64,000 nt of DNA from Thelonectria olida (GCA_020736575.1 JAGPYM010000009.1:620001-684000); one strand, 5' to 3'; positions 34,735-45,531 are shown, numbered from the stretch's first letter. The notes: generated from the letters alone by a model not told the origin. Program-made: numbers and translations.

Positions 34735-36146
34735 CTAGTCCTTCAGACCCTCTGCAGGCTCCCCGAGCTCTGATAGCTCAGACACCTCCATGGCAAGTTT
34801 CTCGGCCAGAGATCGGATCTTCCGGAACTTTCTCTCAGCTGGAGACATCTCTCGAGCCTGACTGAAGGACTGTCTGATCATACCGACAGCATCGATGGCC
34901 TTGTTCTGGTTTCCAGGCTCAGTGGGAACAGGGCCCGAAGGGTTAGGTTCAGAAGCGACTTGAGGGCACGCTTGGGCCTGGGCTTTGGTTTCGGGTGCGG
35001 TTATGGAGTTGGGCTGCAACGGCGGTGCAGGAGGCAGAGGCAGCTGCGGAACCGCAGTAGGGGGGATAGCCATAGGAGGAGGCATGTAGGTACTGTTGAT
35101 CATCATGATGTTGGTCGGGGGTTTCTCCCTGTTGCACTCTGGAGCGGGACGTTTGTTAGCTTCATTGAATCAAGGAAGAAGAACAAGATAGAAGAGAAAC
35201 ATACCGTGATATGTGCATCTACACCCGCTGGCGTTGTACCAACAGTTGGTGCAAGCTCCAAGCAACTGGCCCTCCAAGACGATGCATTGGGTCCAAGGGC
35301 CATGGCCTTTGCGACAGCTCTCGCATGCTTTGATAGTATTTCCGGTGATGTGACCGAGAGTGGCTTCGGCATTACTGCGTCGTGTAAGATTCAATTTGCG
35401 CTTGGTGTTGCGCTGAATGGGAGTTCGAAGAGCGGGCTCAGCGGCGAGTTTCTTGGACAATCCGTTGTCAATCACGATAGAGTCGCCGTATATATCCCTT
35501 GCCACATCTTCAGCACAGCGGCGATCCAGCCGCGACATTTCTTGGTTCAGGTGAAAATTCATGTTGATGCCGAAGTCAAGGTTAAGGCCCTGGTCGTTGG
35601 CGGTGTTGAGTGTAGGCTCAGAGGAGTCCTGAGGCGTCATGAGGGCCGATAGGTCGAGTCCAGGAATAGGCATGGCTTGAGCATGGGTTTCTTGATCAGA
35701 TACGTATTGGCCAGAGGGCTCTTGTGCAGAGGTTTCTTGAGCAATGAAGTTTTGACCAGTGAAGTCTTGTGAAGTGAATTCTTGAGCAGTGAAGTCTTGA
35801 GCAGTGAAGTCTCGAGCAGTGAAGTCTCGAGCAGTGAAGTCTTGAGCAGTGAAGTCTTGAGCAGTGAAGTTTTGACCATTGAAGTCTTGGCCAGTGAAGT
35901 CTTGAGTAATGATGTCTTGAGTAATGATGTCGTGGGCAGAAGTGTCTTCTTCCACTGAGCCAGCAGCCGCATCGTGATCAAGTCCGGGAGCATGTTCGGC
36001 AGTCTGTTCGGCAACTTGTTGAAGGTCATCCAGGGGGGAGTCGAAAAGAGAGGGTTGGCGTTGGCGTTGCGTTGCTGAATGCGAGCACGGCGGCGAGATG
36101 CAGTAGCCTCAACGCTTCGCCTGGCTCGGGACTGAGTCTTCTTCAT
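34735..36146 (-). CDS. DUF3716 Cys-rich protein with pentapeptide repeats; 5' frame uncertain
   Basis: The last two exons are clear: one ends at 35205 (GTATGT donor) and the final exon is 35138-34735 (branch GCTAAC, acceptor CTCCAG). Together they carry a DUF3716-type domain, with CESCRKGHGPWTQC followed by GACTNCWYNASGCRC, a fungal Cys-rich domain of unknown function. Upstream of it is a tract of 17 pentads of the form xFTxQ; downstream is a Pro/Gln-rich linker and a C-terminal helix. The likely start is the ATG at 36146, the first ATG after a CT-rich leader, opening MKKTQSRARRSVEATASRRR, basic and NLS-like. This frame does not run into the repeat frame. Either a weakly spliced intron (GTGCTC...GGCTCAG) or a one-base shift at a run of six G (36033-36038) must join them. 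A nuclear regulator is an inference. Confidence 0.7.
35677..35931 (-). repeat. 15-bp coding repeat encoding 17 pentapeptides
   Basis: Seventeen consecutive five-residue units, mostly DFTAQ/DFTAR with variants DIITQ, DFNGQ, NFTAQ, EFTSQ, ETSAQ, EPSGQ and YVSDQ. Gln or Arg stands at every fifth position throughout. The central units are nearly identical at the DNA level and the outer units diverge, the usual pattern of a coding minisatellite growing from its centre. It lies inside the DUF3716 gene. Confidence 0.95.
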
Positions 36147-36754
36147 GACTGCGAATTCCGTAAGAATACTGCAAAAGATACGCTTCAGGGCGGTGAAGTA
36201 GCCCACCTGGAAGCCCAAGAGATCGACGAAGGTGGTGATGGTCTCGAAGCCCGGTGGCCCACAGGCTTCAAGGTCGGATATAGGAAAGCGAATAAGGTAA
36301 TGAAGGTGTGATAGGTAGCTTTGTTCCGATCAGGTGTTGGCAGCTGGTTGTCAAGGAGTGGTGCGGAAAATTCACGATGCCAATGTTGTTGTTGTGGTGA
36401 GGAGAGAGGAGGGAGTGAGGGAGCGAGGAGATTGGTGTAGAGGTGAGCGCAAGGGAGTTGCGCCAGTGCGAGTAACACGATTTACTAGCATTGTTCGCAT
36501 TGATCGCACTAATCGCACTGTAGCAGCTTTCTCCCCCCGAGCATTTGTTGCTGAGGTCAGCTCCAATCAGGGCGGCAGAGGTGGTGCCCTATGAACAATG
36601 ACTTCATTTCTTCCAGAGAACCAGTTCACGCTTGATTGTGTTCATTTGAATCGTTCAAGTTGGGTACAGCCCAGAGTGTCCACCAGTTCAGGGGCTTGTT
36701 CTTCAAACACCTTCTTTCTCATCTGGCATCGTATTTTGTTCTACATCACCTCGT
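36147..36754. promoter_or_regulatory. DUF3716 gene leader and CDC123 3' flank
   Basis: On the minus strand 36147-36480 is C/T-rich and contains no ATG until 36146, consistent with a 5' leader. The remainder is the downstream flank of CDC123. No separate gene was seen. Confidence 0.5.
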
Positions 36755-37981
36755 CTACCTCGTTGCTTGTTCCCAGATCCCGTCGCCTCTTCCTTCAGTA
36801 ATCTCCTTCCACTGCATTGCGAATTCTCTCAAACCTCCCTCTCCTGCCATGCTAGCATCGACCACCTCCTTGGGTAGCTTGTGCGCCGAGTACATGGGAC
36901 TACTAAAGTTGTAGGCCGCCGGGTCATCTTTCTCGATGATCCGAAACTCGGGTCCTTGGTCGGGTTGGTATTCAATCTCGTCTTCGTCTTCTCCCTCCGT
37001 CATTGTTTCATCGCCACTGATTGCTTCTCTCGCTTCGTCGTTGACAGAGCCATATAGAGGGTGGGCGATGTCTTTCTCCAGAAGCTCTTGCCAGGCGAAC
37101 AGCAGGCTATCCGTTCGAGGCGCCCACGGGTTAATATCCATGAGACGTACTCTCCCTAGACCATCCTTTTCGAACGAGTTCTCAGGAACGTAGACATCGA
37201 AAACAAAACTGGCGTCAGGGAACGTGAGCCTCAGCTTCTCTCGGAAGAACGTCATAATTTTCTTCCAGAGCTGGGGCCGGATTCCTTCCAAGAAAGCGTA
37301 GTGATTAAGGTCACGCTGCGAGATGCCCACGAGTGTTCTATGCTTAACGAAGCAACGAAACTCCAGCGCGGGGTGTGGGATAAAGAATGGTCGCAGGACC
37401 AGAATAGGGGCAAACGGTCTTGATGGCGGTGGCGGGGTGCAGTCATCAAAGGCGTGGTCGAGGTCATGTGAGACGAAGGAGGACGACTTGAGTAGAAGAT
37501 AAATATCATCTGGAGATGTGCATTTGAGCGTGTTTTGGTGAGGCGATATCCACTGGGCATCCTTAGGTGATGACCAATTCAATTTCGGTGCCACGGCACC
37601 TCCAAGCTCGGCAATCTTATCCTTGATCAACTGATGAGTCTCGGGAAATCGCTTGTTTGGCGGCAATATTTCTGTTTCTTCGTCTTCGTCGTCTGAAGAA
37701 TCAGCATCTCTTGGAGGTGCTCTGCCAGGCGTTGTTCCAGTTGTGTGCCATTCCTCCTCTTCCTGGTCCGTCTTCTCATCTTCGTCGGCCAAGACAATGC
37801 CATCCTCGTGGAGATAGTTAACAAATGATTGGGGCAAGGGAATGATCCGTGACTTGAGGCATGAGCTTCGATACTTGGGAAACCAGGAATCGTAGGAGCA
37901 GTTCTGGATGTGGTCCTTGGAAACAGGAGGGAAGACAACTTCCGTCTCCTTGCCCTCGGGCGCATCAGGCAATTGAGGCAT
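36755..37981 (-). CDS. CDC123: Cdc123, eIF2 assembly ATP-grasp protein, 408 aa
   Basis: Cdc123 (D123 family) is an ATP-grasp-fold chaperone that binds eIF2-gamma and promotes assembly of the eIF2 heterotrimer, and so controls translation initiation. The gene is a single exon from an ATG at 37981. Family landmarks are the N-terminal SYDSWFPKYRSSCLKSRIIPL region, a long acidic insert (DEDEKTDQEEEEW and DSSDDEDEETE), the core LRPFFIPHPALEFRCFVKH, VFDVYVPEN, and the metal/ATP-binding strand LMDINPWAPRTDSLLFAW. The C-terminal part is acidic with an EGEDEDEIEY stretch. It is divergent from CWC21, with only 371 bp between the start codons. Confidence 0.96.
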   Translation of the reverse strand: MPQLPDAPEGKETEVVFPPVSKDHIQNCSYDSWFPKYRSSCLKSRIIPLPQSFVNYLHEDGIVLADEDEKTDQEEEEWHTTGTTPGRAPPRDADSSDDEDEETEILPPNKRFPETHQLIKDKIAELGGAVAPKLNWSSPKDAQWISPHQNTLKCTSPDDIYLLLKSSSFVSHDLDHAFDDCTPPPPSRPFAPILVLRPFFIPHPALEFRCFVKHRTLVGISQRDLNHYAFLEGIRPQLWKKIMTFFREKLRLTFPDASFVFDVYVPENSFEKDGLGRVRLMDINPWAPRTDSLLFAWQELLEKDIAHPLYGSVNDEAREAISGDETMTEGEDEDEIEYQPDQGPEFRIIEKDDPAAYNFSSPMYSAHKLPKEVVDASMAGEGGLREFAMQWKEITEGRGDGIWEQATR

Positions 37982-38352
37982 TATAGGTGGATTTAGATGA
38001 AAGAGAACAGAACCGGGTTTTCCTTTTCCTGGAAGGGATCAAATATTTGAAAACGAATCCTCTCCAGGTGAAAATGTCCGACACTGAGTCACACCTTTCA
38101 TGGAATAATTATTCATTCTGCATCAGCAGTGAATGGCTTACCCCACCAACCCACCATCCATTGAATTCTGCCATCCTCTATCGCCTTATCGCCCCCCTCA
38201 CCGCCTACTCAGGTCCTGCGTCACTAGCCCCACTGTCCAGTCCCGTCAAACAAACGTCCATCTTCGAAGTACCTAGCCGATCTAACGAATCTCAAGGACA
38301 CGGTCAGAACAATCTCGGATCCAGGCACAAACAGCTCGAACCTTTCACAGCC
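37982..38352. promoter_or_regulatory. bidirectional promoter, CDC123/CWC21
   Basis: 371 bp separate the two start codons of oppositely transcribed housekeeping genes, so the interval must hold both promoters. An open frame runs through it in phase with CWC21, but the family N-terminus places that start at 38353. Confidence 0.6.
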
Positions 38353-38918
38353 ATGACGGACAATGTCGGTCTATCCACGCCCCGCGGCAGCGGCACTTCT
38401 GGCTATGTCCAGCGAAACCTCGCCCACATGCGGCCTCGCGACTTCGGCGCCCCGTATCCCAAAGACCTGGACAGTTTGCGACACAGACAACGACAACCAG
38501 ACAAGGGCATCCTCGAACACGATCGCAAACGAGAGGTCGAGGTCAAAGTGTTTGATCTAAGGGACAAGCTCGAAGAGGAAGAGTACGTTTGCCCCGTCCA
38601 CGCGACTACGAGCATCTACCTAATCTTGATAGCAGGGTTGATGAAGACGAGATTGAAAAACAATGCGATGAACTTCGGCAGAAACTACTACGCGAGATGA
38701 ACTCCGGGAAGAAGGGCCAGGGCCCAAGGAGGAATTTCAAGGAGCACCAAGTCCATGAGATGGCAGATGCGAAGATCAAAGAGAGCGAGCGTCTGCGGAA
38801 AGCACTGAAGATTAGCGCCGATTACGAGGAGGGCGGCCATTGGAAGCGACAAGAAGAAAGATTACGCGGTGCTTTAGACAAGGAGGAAGATGCCGACGCG
38901 AAGGACGAGAAGGACTGA
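38353..38918 (+). CDS. CWC21: Cwc21, spliceosomal cwf21-domain protein, 170 aa
   Basis: Cwc21 binds Prp8 and Snu114 in the active spliceosome and is the fungal counterpart of the N-terminus of human SRm300/SRRM2. Exons 38353-38582 and 38636-38918 flank a 53-bp intron (GTACGT donor, CTAAT branch, AGCAG acceptor); an alternative acceptor three bases upstream would add one residue. The start was set at the invariant opening, here [20 protein letters not shown], although the frame is open further upstream. A conserved [20 protein letters not shown] segment follows, then the helical cwf21 domain ([18 protein letters not shown], then [18 protein letters not shown]). The tail is Lys/Glu-rich and charged. 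Confidence 0.95.
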
Positions 38919-39879
38919 GGAACCGGATGCGCGTGTGTGAACAGTGGCTCTGGTGGACACGCCTACGCTCTTGGGTTTCGCGCAACTGCCAGGAGCATGA
39001 CCAAGCGCGCTCTCGTGGTGCGTCACATCCATCGCGTATTACTCCCGGACCGATGCACCCAATCCGCGACAAACTATTTTCCTATATTATTCAAGGGCTC
39101 GCGGCATCAAATGCACTGCGTTGCACAGGGTCGCTGGCCTGGACGTCCCCAGCGCGTACTCGAGGTCATGGCATTGTATTTTATGGAGTTCAGGGGTAAT
39201 AGGCACATTTTTTGGTTAAATTTATTCTTTACGAAACAAAGCTTGGCTGGAAGTTTCGACTGCGGAACTCATCTTCGTTGACCCAGGCGGTTTGCGCTCT
39301 CTGTCCGTGCTTGTCAATGCTCAGCAGCGAAGGACTGAAACTCAAAGAACTATGGCAGATTAATTGTCCAGGGTAGCTTCCTGGCAAATAAATCGAAATA
39401 GCTCAATTTAAGTCCACGAGTCTATTTACCATCTAAGATCAGGTTAAATTGGCGCATGCTTTATTCCTGCTCGATGTTGTTTTCTTATTTCCATTTCTCG
39501 TCATTTGAGCTCGTTTCTTAGTTCTCCTGTAGTCATCCGGTTGTCATGCTTCGTCCATCATTCTTCGAGCAGTGCTAGTAAGAATAATAATTATAGATAA
39601 CTAGATTGATTTTGAAGGCGAAATCGAAAATAAAATAAAGACCAAACACGAGGAATATCAATTCCCATAGAGAATTCGCGGTTTAGGATATGTATGGTCT
39701 CACATAGTGTTCCCGCTGGGGGAGCTGGGGAGGTACATTCCAGCATGTGATGTGGCGAACATAGAGCTTCAGCCACACTTGACCCGCCGCTCCCCAAGCT
39801 TCTTTGAACCGCACACGTCACTAAGACCACCAAACCAGCCAGATCCCGGAGTTCGCAACGAATTGTCCACCGACACACC
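38919..39879. other. intergenic region
   Basis: Contains the CWC21 3' flank and the USE1 promoter. An AT-rich stretch lies near 39400-39660. No gene was seen. Confidence 0.55.
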
Positions 39880-41051
39880 ATGGCTCGATCATCGCAAGTC
39901 GCGGGCGCATACATCAATAGGAGCGCCATCGATGTGGCTTCGAATGAGCTGGGCCACCTGCTTTTTCGGTTGCAGCAGTCAATTCTCCATGCAGACGAAG
40001 ACCGCGAACGAAGGCTAAGGACAAGCGAGTATGAACGAGCAAGGGTAGCGGCGGTAAGTTACCACCCAAGACATCGTAATAGAAATGAGACCACCGCTGA
40101 TCCGTCGCTCAATAGAACCTCGATTATGCGCGAACGTCACTCACGAAGTTGGAACAAGATGCTATGGGCATTAAAGCCCCCGGGCGTAGGGCAGAAGTCC
40201 AAGGAGACTTGAATCGGAAGAGGGACCTCCTTGAAATGCTCCTAGACCGGCTGGAGGACATACGGGAGGTAAGTTGGATACATAGTATACTGGCAGATTT
40301 GCGTGGCTCACCAAGAATTTAGATGGCGATTCACGAGGACGACGACGATGCTAGTACCGACGGCGAAGACATTCTCTCAGAAATTATACCTACACCAAGC
40401 GACAGTGTGGTCGACTCAGTCTCCACAGACGTACCAACGGAAAGCTCGAGTCAAGACGACGACGTAGAGCCAGAACCACCAGAGTTTCCACAACAGAACA
40501 TACCCGAACCACCATCACCGGCCCGAGCACCAGTACCGCCAGCCCCTGAATCAACATCACCCCCAGATAGGACTCCCGAACCCTCCACTCAACCAGCGCC
40601 GACGCAAACAACACAAGCACTTCGTCCCCGTGGTGGGAAAACGTCAGAACCGTCGGCGCATTCCACCGCTCGCGCAGCTCTTTTCGCGAATCGCTCTAAA
40701 CCTGCTGGTCCACAAGCCTCAACGGCAACGGCTGAAGCGATCCTCGACCGCCAACGAGCCGAACAGGATGCATTGTCCGACTCAATTCTCAAGATGGCAG
40801 GCGCGTTGAAAGCAAGCTCGCAAAAATTCTCATCCACACTTGATGCGGACAACGAGGTTTTGAGCCGTGCGGGTGAAGGCATGGAGAAGACAGGGCAGGG
40901 CATGGAGGCAGCACAGGGACGCATGGGCATGTTGAGAAAGATGACGGAGGGCCAAGGATGGTGGGGAAGAATGATATTGTACGCTTGGGTCTACGGGCTT
41001 ATGGTTGGGTTGGTGTTGTTTGTCTTTGTGTTTCCCAAGCTTAGGTTCTAA
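39880..41051 (+). CDS. USE1: Use1-type ER SNARE, 351 aa, two introns
   Basis: Use1 is a tail-anchored SNARE that acts with Ufe1, Sec20 and Sec22 in retrograde Golgi-to-ER vesicle fusion. Exons 39880-40053, 40116-40268 and 40323-41051 join at phase 0 with GTAAGT donors. The N-terminal helical part (residues 1-109) includes LLFRLQQSILHADEDRERR and LTKLEQDAMGIKAPGRRAEV. The middle (about 110-240) is disordered, acidic then Pro/Thr-rich. The SNARE-like helix lies near residues 247-310 (AILDRQRAEQDALSDSILKM and following). One C-terminal membrane anchor lies near 325-346, followed by only a few lumenal residues. This layout and length fit the family; the low-complexity middle makes orthology less exact than for its neighbours. 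Confidence 0.88.
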
Positions 41052-41422
41052 GAGGAGGGATCAAAACGTTTGGGAATGGTTGAACTGTCTATTTATACGG
41101 GACATACGGCGTGTACAAAATAGCGTTGCGATTGATTGATTGCAGGTGGGAGTATGGAAATTGTATAATGAGACTGCATGCGTGTGGGCCTATTCCATGA
41201 TGAACAGGCTATGAATCTAATTCACCCTTCCCGAATGTCTTCCATTTCCTCTCCATCACCAAGCTCGGATTTGTCAGATGAATTCTCAACCACAAGATTG
41301 GGATTGTATATGCATCGTCGTTCTCTACCGTCTAAGTTCGAGGTGCAGACTGGAGAGGATTGCGATCCTATTTCGCACAGGGAGCTTTCGGGAGACGTGC
41401 AAGCGGTCTCAGCAGGTGAAAG
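41052..41422. other. convergent intergenic region
   Basis: 3' flanks of USE1 and of the BRCT-WGR gene. A plus-strand frame crossing into the BRCT-WGR gene is its antisense shadow. Confidence 0.6.
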
Positions 41423-42754
41423 CTACCGCGGTGAAAATGGTGACGTGCTGGTAAGAGCGTCCTCTGTGAACGAAGCTGAGGCGCCCTGGGAAGTAGATTT
41501 AAGCCCCTCTTCTTCATCGAGGGCTTCGCATCTGCCCGTGGATTCTTCCGTCACTTCTCCAGGGGCATCTTCGTCTCCATTTGATTCGGTAGAGGGCGGA
41601 CTCATTTCGTCGTCCACATCAATTACCAATGGACCAGTCCCAGGGGCTTCTTCGTCAGTTGCCATGACTTCTTCAACTGGCGGACACACCAGCCCTCGGA
41701 TTTCAGCATTAACTTGACGGCAATAATCGTAGTCAAAGCGAAGACGGCGCCCAACTGGCTTACCCCCTGACTGCTTAGAAGTCAGCGCTCTACTCAACTT
41801 GAATCTTCAGTCAGAAAGGATGCATGTAACCTTACCGGCGGAGTGTACTGGAAATACGAGCTTGGCATCGTCTTCATCTTAATGACTCGATCTTCCCAGT
41901 CAATCCCCGTCTTGATCCGGAAGAAGTCCATGAAGAGATCCATCTCGGCGCGCCACTTTCCTGAATGGGGGCTTGGCCGATGGTACTTTGGCTGGCTGTT
42001 TCCCTTGTTCTTAAGGAACTTTGCAGTGAACCAGTACAGGTGAGGCTTTGCGTTGGATTCCCAGAGCTGTGATGGACGGGGGTTAGTGAGGATATGAGAA
42101 AGGAGTGGGAAAGGAGGGCGCCGACGCAAAGGGTGTATTTCTGCCCGAATTCTCCAGAGACTTCGTCGTCGCGGTTGAGCTCGATCTGGTAGGGGAAGAA
42201 TTCCCGGTCTCTGTAGATGTGGTAGAGGTCTGGAAACAAACACAGCGTTAGGACCACGTATACTTGAAAGAGAATGCGAAGGAGGATTAAGCATACTCGT
42301 GTTGGCAAACCTCTCGCCATCTCTCTTGCCCTTCTCGATTTTCGCTCGTTCTCTTCGTGCGGCATTCTGCTTTGAAAGAATGTTTCTCATGGAGTACTCT
42401 CTCTCTGGGAGTCTCTTATCCTGAACGGCCGAGAACTCAAACCAGTCATAGTGGACGATGTGAAAGCGCTTGCCTCGCTTGAGTGCTTCTTTGACTGTAT
42501 GACAGTCAGTCCTGAAGAGTATTCAATGACGGTAGGATGGAAGACTTGTGCGAGCCAAGGTTGAGCGTACCTCGTGGGCCTTTCTCGTTGAACTGCTCCT
42601 TCGTGCAGAGGAGATGTGTGACGTCGGGGTCAAAGTCTTCCGAGAAGCGTCCCTTGCGAAGCTCTGTCCAGCGCTTGAGACCCTGATCGGTCAGTTGGCC
42701 TGGGAGCGGGCCGGCTGTGGCGATGGAGAGGTTCTTGAAGATTTGGCGAGGCAT
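41423..42754 (-). CDS. BRCT and divergent WGR domain protein, 354 aa, four introns
   Basis: Exons 42754-42571, 42494-42297, 42229-42126, 42066-41836 and 41770-41423 join in phase to 354 residues. Residues 1 to about 100 look like one BRCT domain (LSIATAGPLPG at the start, DPDVTHLLCTKEQF, then RFHIVHYDWFEFS). A basic linker follows (ARRERAKIEKGKR). Residues about 135-235 fit a WGR domain as found next to PARP catalytic domains (YRDREFFPYQIELNRDD, then YTLCLWES, LYWFTAKFLKNKGN and FFRIKTGIDWEDR), but the Trp-Gly-Arg triplet itself is not kept. The C-terminus is long and acidic. No PARP catalytic domain is present. DNA-damage or chromatin binding is a reasonable inference. The donor after exon 3 is weak (GTCGGC), though the joined sequence reads smoothly. 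Confidence 0.85.
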
Positions 42755-43191
42755 TGTAAGAGAGATTCTTATCACTGAGAAAGGTAGACAGGAGATGTAA
42801 GATAGAAGAGGACAGCTTTTCTGGAGGACGAAAAGAGAGATGTAAAAATGAAGAGACTTGAATGTGAACTGTGAGGAATTAGATAGAGGGCTTAGGGCGA
42901 ATAAGATCGAAAGGGAACCTATTAGTTAGGGAGAAGCCTAAGCTATGTTTTGAGATCATGTGGAGGCTCTGGAGAAGTGATGGAGTGTCATCCCATGACA
43001 AGCAATGAAGTTGGCCGATGGAAGAAAACCCAACTTGTAGTAAGAGTGTCGGATGGTGTCATTTCAAGGTAAAGTCTGGACGACGAGATTCACAAGCGAC
43101 TCGCCCACAGAACGAAGCGACGGAGCTGAAGACATGGTAAGCTCTATACCTTTCCTTTCTATTTTTCATCATTACCCTAACCAGAGCTTCT
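42755..43191. promoter_or_regulatory. BRCT-WGR promoter and tryptophan-gene 3' flank
   Basis: The 437-bp spacer lies between two genes on the same strand. It contains the 5' flank of the BRCT-WGR gene and the 3' end region of the tryptophan gene. No gene was seen. Confidence 0.55.
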
Positions 43192-45531
43192 CTATCGAAT
43201 TGCTTTTGCCGCCTTCACAAACGCCTCAATCTTGTCGAGACTCTGCTTTCCGTCCTCCTCAACGCCACTGCTCACGTCGACGCCAATGACACGCTCGCTC
43301 AAGGGACCCAGGGCGTTGACAGCCTCGGTCACGTTGTCCGGGTTCAAGCCGCCGGCCAGGAACACCCGGAGCTCAGGGTCCTCCTCGAGAGCCGTCTTGA
43401 CACTGGAAACGTCTAGCAGCTTGCCTGAGCCAGCGCCCGAGTCGAGGAGTGGGATGGTGTGATAGCCGCGACGACCGATGCCGACGTTGTGCGGCTTGAA
43501 GGCCCTGATTACTGGTACAGGGATGAGGCTGGCCCACTCAATGGGCTCCTCTCCGTGGAGCTGGACAAGGTCTAGATTGTATTGCTTCTGCTTTTCTAAG
43601 ACGTCGCCCAGGGGTTGGTTTTGGAAGATTCCGACGAGTTGCGTTCGGTCGCCTTGGAGTCTCGTCGAAGCTTCCGCGAAGAAATCGGTGGCCTTGTTGA
43701 GGCCAATCGGCGCGTCGGCCTCAGACTTGGAGACGCTAGGGTATGAGTGTACAGCCTCCGAAATGGCGAGTGCTGTCTCATGGGAGATACATCGCTTTGC
43801 GCCAGGGACGAGGCAGATTCCTACAAAGTTTGCGCCGGATTCAACGGCCTTTTTTGCAGCCTCAGCGCTCCGAGTACCGCAAATCTTAGCAAATAGAGGA
43901 CTTGGTGCCTTCTTCTCCGCTGTGGTTGCTGATCCCGAGCACAATTCTGAAATGAAGGCGCTGGCATCGGGTGCCCTCATAATGGCCTCTCCCACTAGGA
44001 TCGCATTGATACCATCGTTCTTGCACATAACGACGTCTTCATGGCTGTTGATGCCACTAAGAGCGCAAATGATGGTCGTGTCAGGCACCATGTTGCGTAG
44101 GCGGCTTGTTGTGTTAATGTCGACCTCGAAGCTCTCGAGGTTTCGGTTGTTGACACCAATGACCTTTGAGCCCAGCTTGACCGCAATCGTCATCTCATCG
44201 GCGTTCTGGACCTCAACTAGAGGCTCCATTCCTAAGGAGAGGGAGTACTTGTACAGGCGCTCGAGTAGCTCGGTTTCGAGCATCTTCACAATGAGGAGGA
44301 CGGTGTCGGCACCAGCTAGTCTAGCCTCGAGGATCTGGTATTCATCGAAGACAAACTCCTTTCGAAGAATGGCAGGACGGTTAGGCATGCCATCTAGGAC
44401 CTGTCGGACGGCTCTGAGATCCTCAATGCTTCCCTTGAACCACTCAGGCTCGGTGAGCACCGAGATGACGCTAGCTCCAGCCAAAGCGTACTTGCGAGCC
44501 TGAGCAGGAGCACTGATGTCAAGGTTGAAGATGCCTTTGGAGGGCGAAGCACGCTTGATCTCTGCCATCAGGGAAACATCGAAAGGGGACTGACGAAGCC
44601 GACGAACAAAGGGAATCTGTGGAGGGGCACCATTTAGGTCGTAGGCCGACTGCAGATCGGACATTCGCTGTGAAGGGATTTGCTTCTGGGCATCAACGGA
44701 GGCTCTGCGGCGGTCGTAGATCTTTTGCAAGATGTTGTTCTTCTTAGGCTTAGAAGCAGTTGAGTCGGTCCCATTGGTGTGAGCACCCTTCTGAATTTCG
44801 GCATTTTCTTCCCAGGTCCCGCCTTGCATGTGAAGGAAGTTCGTAATCATTGCTCGACCACCTTCGGTCAAGATGCTCTCGGGATGGAATTGGACGCCCT
44901 CGACAGAGTATTTCTTGTGGCGGACACCCTGAATAACACCAGGGGAGCCATCGGGCTTGGCAACCCAGGAGCTGATTTCAAGACTCTCGGGCAGGGTGAG
45001 ACGGGTGCCCGCAAGAGAATGGTAGCGAGTCACTGGGACGCCTTGCTTGAGTCCGAGAAATACGCCCTTTCCATCATGAGTCAAAGGAGAGGTTTTGCCA
45101 TGAAGCCATTCTCCAGCAGATGTCACATCTCCACCGTAGACGTCAAAGATGCACTGCCTGCGCGAGTGTAAGAGGATGTTGCAGCGTAGAACTTGGGTAG
45201 AATGGACTCACAAACCCATACAGACACCCAGAATAGGGACCTTGCCAGCAAAGTGTCGGATGACATCGCGACTGACACCGGAATCGGTTTCGGGATGGCC
45301 AGGACCGGGGCTGATGATGATCTGAGTCGGGTTCTTCTTCACCAATTCGTCAACGGTGATCTTGTCATTTCGAAAGACATGGACAGTGGCTCCCGCAAGG
45401 ACAAGATACTGGTAGATGTTCCAGGTGAAAGAGTCGTAGTTGTCAATGAGAATCAAGTTGGAAGCGGTGGGGATTGGCGCTGAAGGGGCTTCCTGCTGAG
45501 GCGAATGGTCGATAATGCCTGTCGAACTCAT
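43192..45531 (-). CDS. TRP1: trifunctional tryptophan protein: GATase, IGPS and PRAI, 761 aa
   Basis: One polypeptide supplies the glutamine amidotransferase subunit of anthranilate synthase, indole-3-glycerol-phosphate synthase and phosphoribosylanthranilate isomerase (Neurospora trp-1, Aspergillus trpC). Exons 45531-45212 and 45157-43192 (GTGAGT donor, CGCGCAG acceptor) give 761 residues, the usual size. The GATase domain (about 26-225) has [13 protein letters not shown], the oxyanion motif SPGPGHP, the nucleophile Cys104 in GVCMG and the His/Glu pair in QFHPES. The IGPS domain (about 250-515) has [12 protein letters not shown] and [11 protein letters not shown]. The PRAI domain (about 530-760) has FAKICGTRS and ends in [11 protein letters not shown] and GVDVSSGVE. 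Two TGACTCA elements lie upstream. Confidence 0.98.

Noticed and set aside
35637..36218. Minus-strand frame with LLKTS repeats
   Set aside because: This is the shifted reading of the DFTAQ repeat. The DUF3716 domain and the downstream intron are in phase with DFTAQ, not LLKTS.
43478..44503. 341-codon plus-strand frame opposite the tryptophan gene
   Set aside because: Antisense shadow of TRP1 with no domain of its own.
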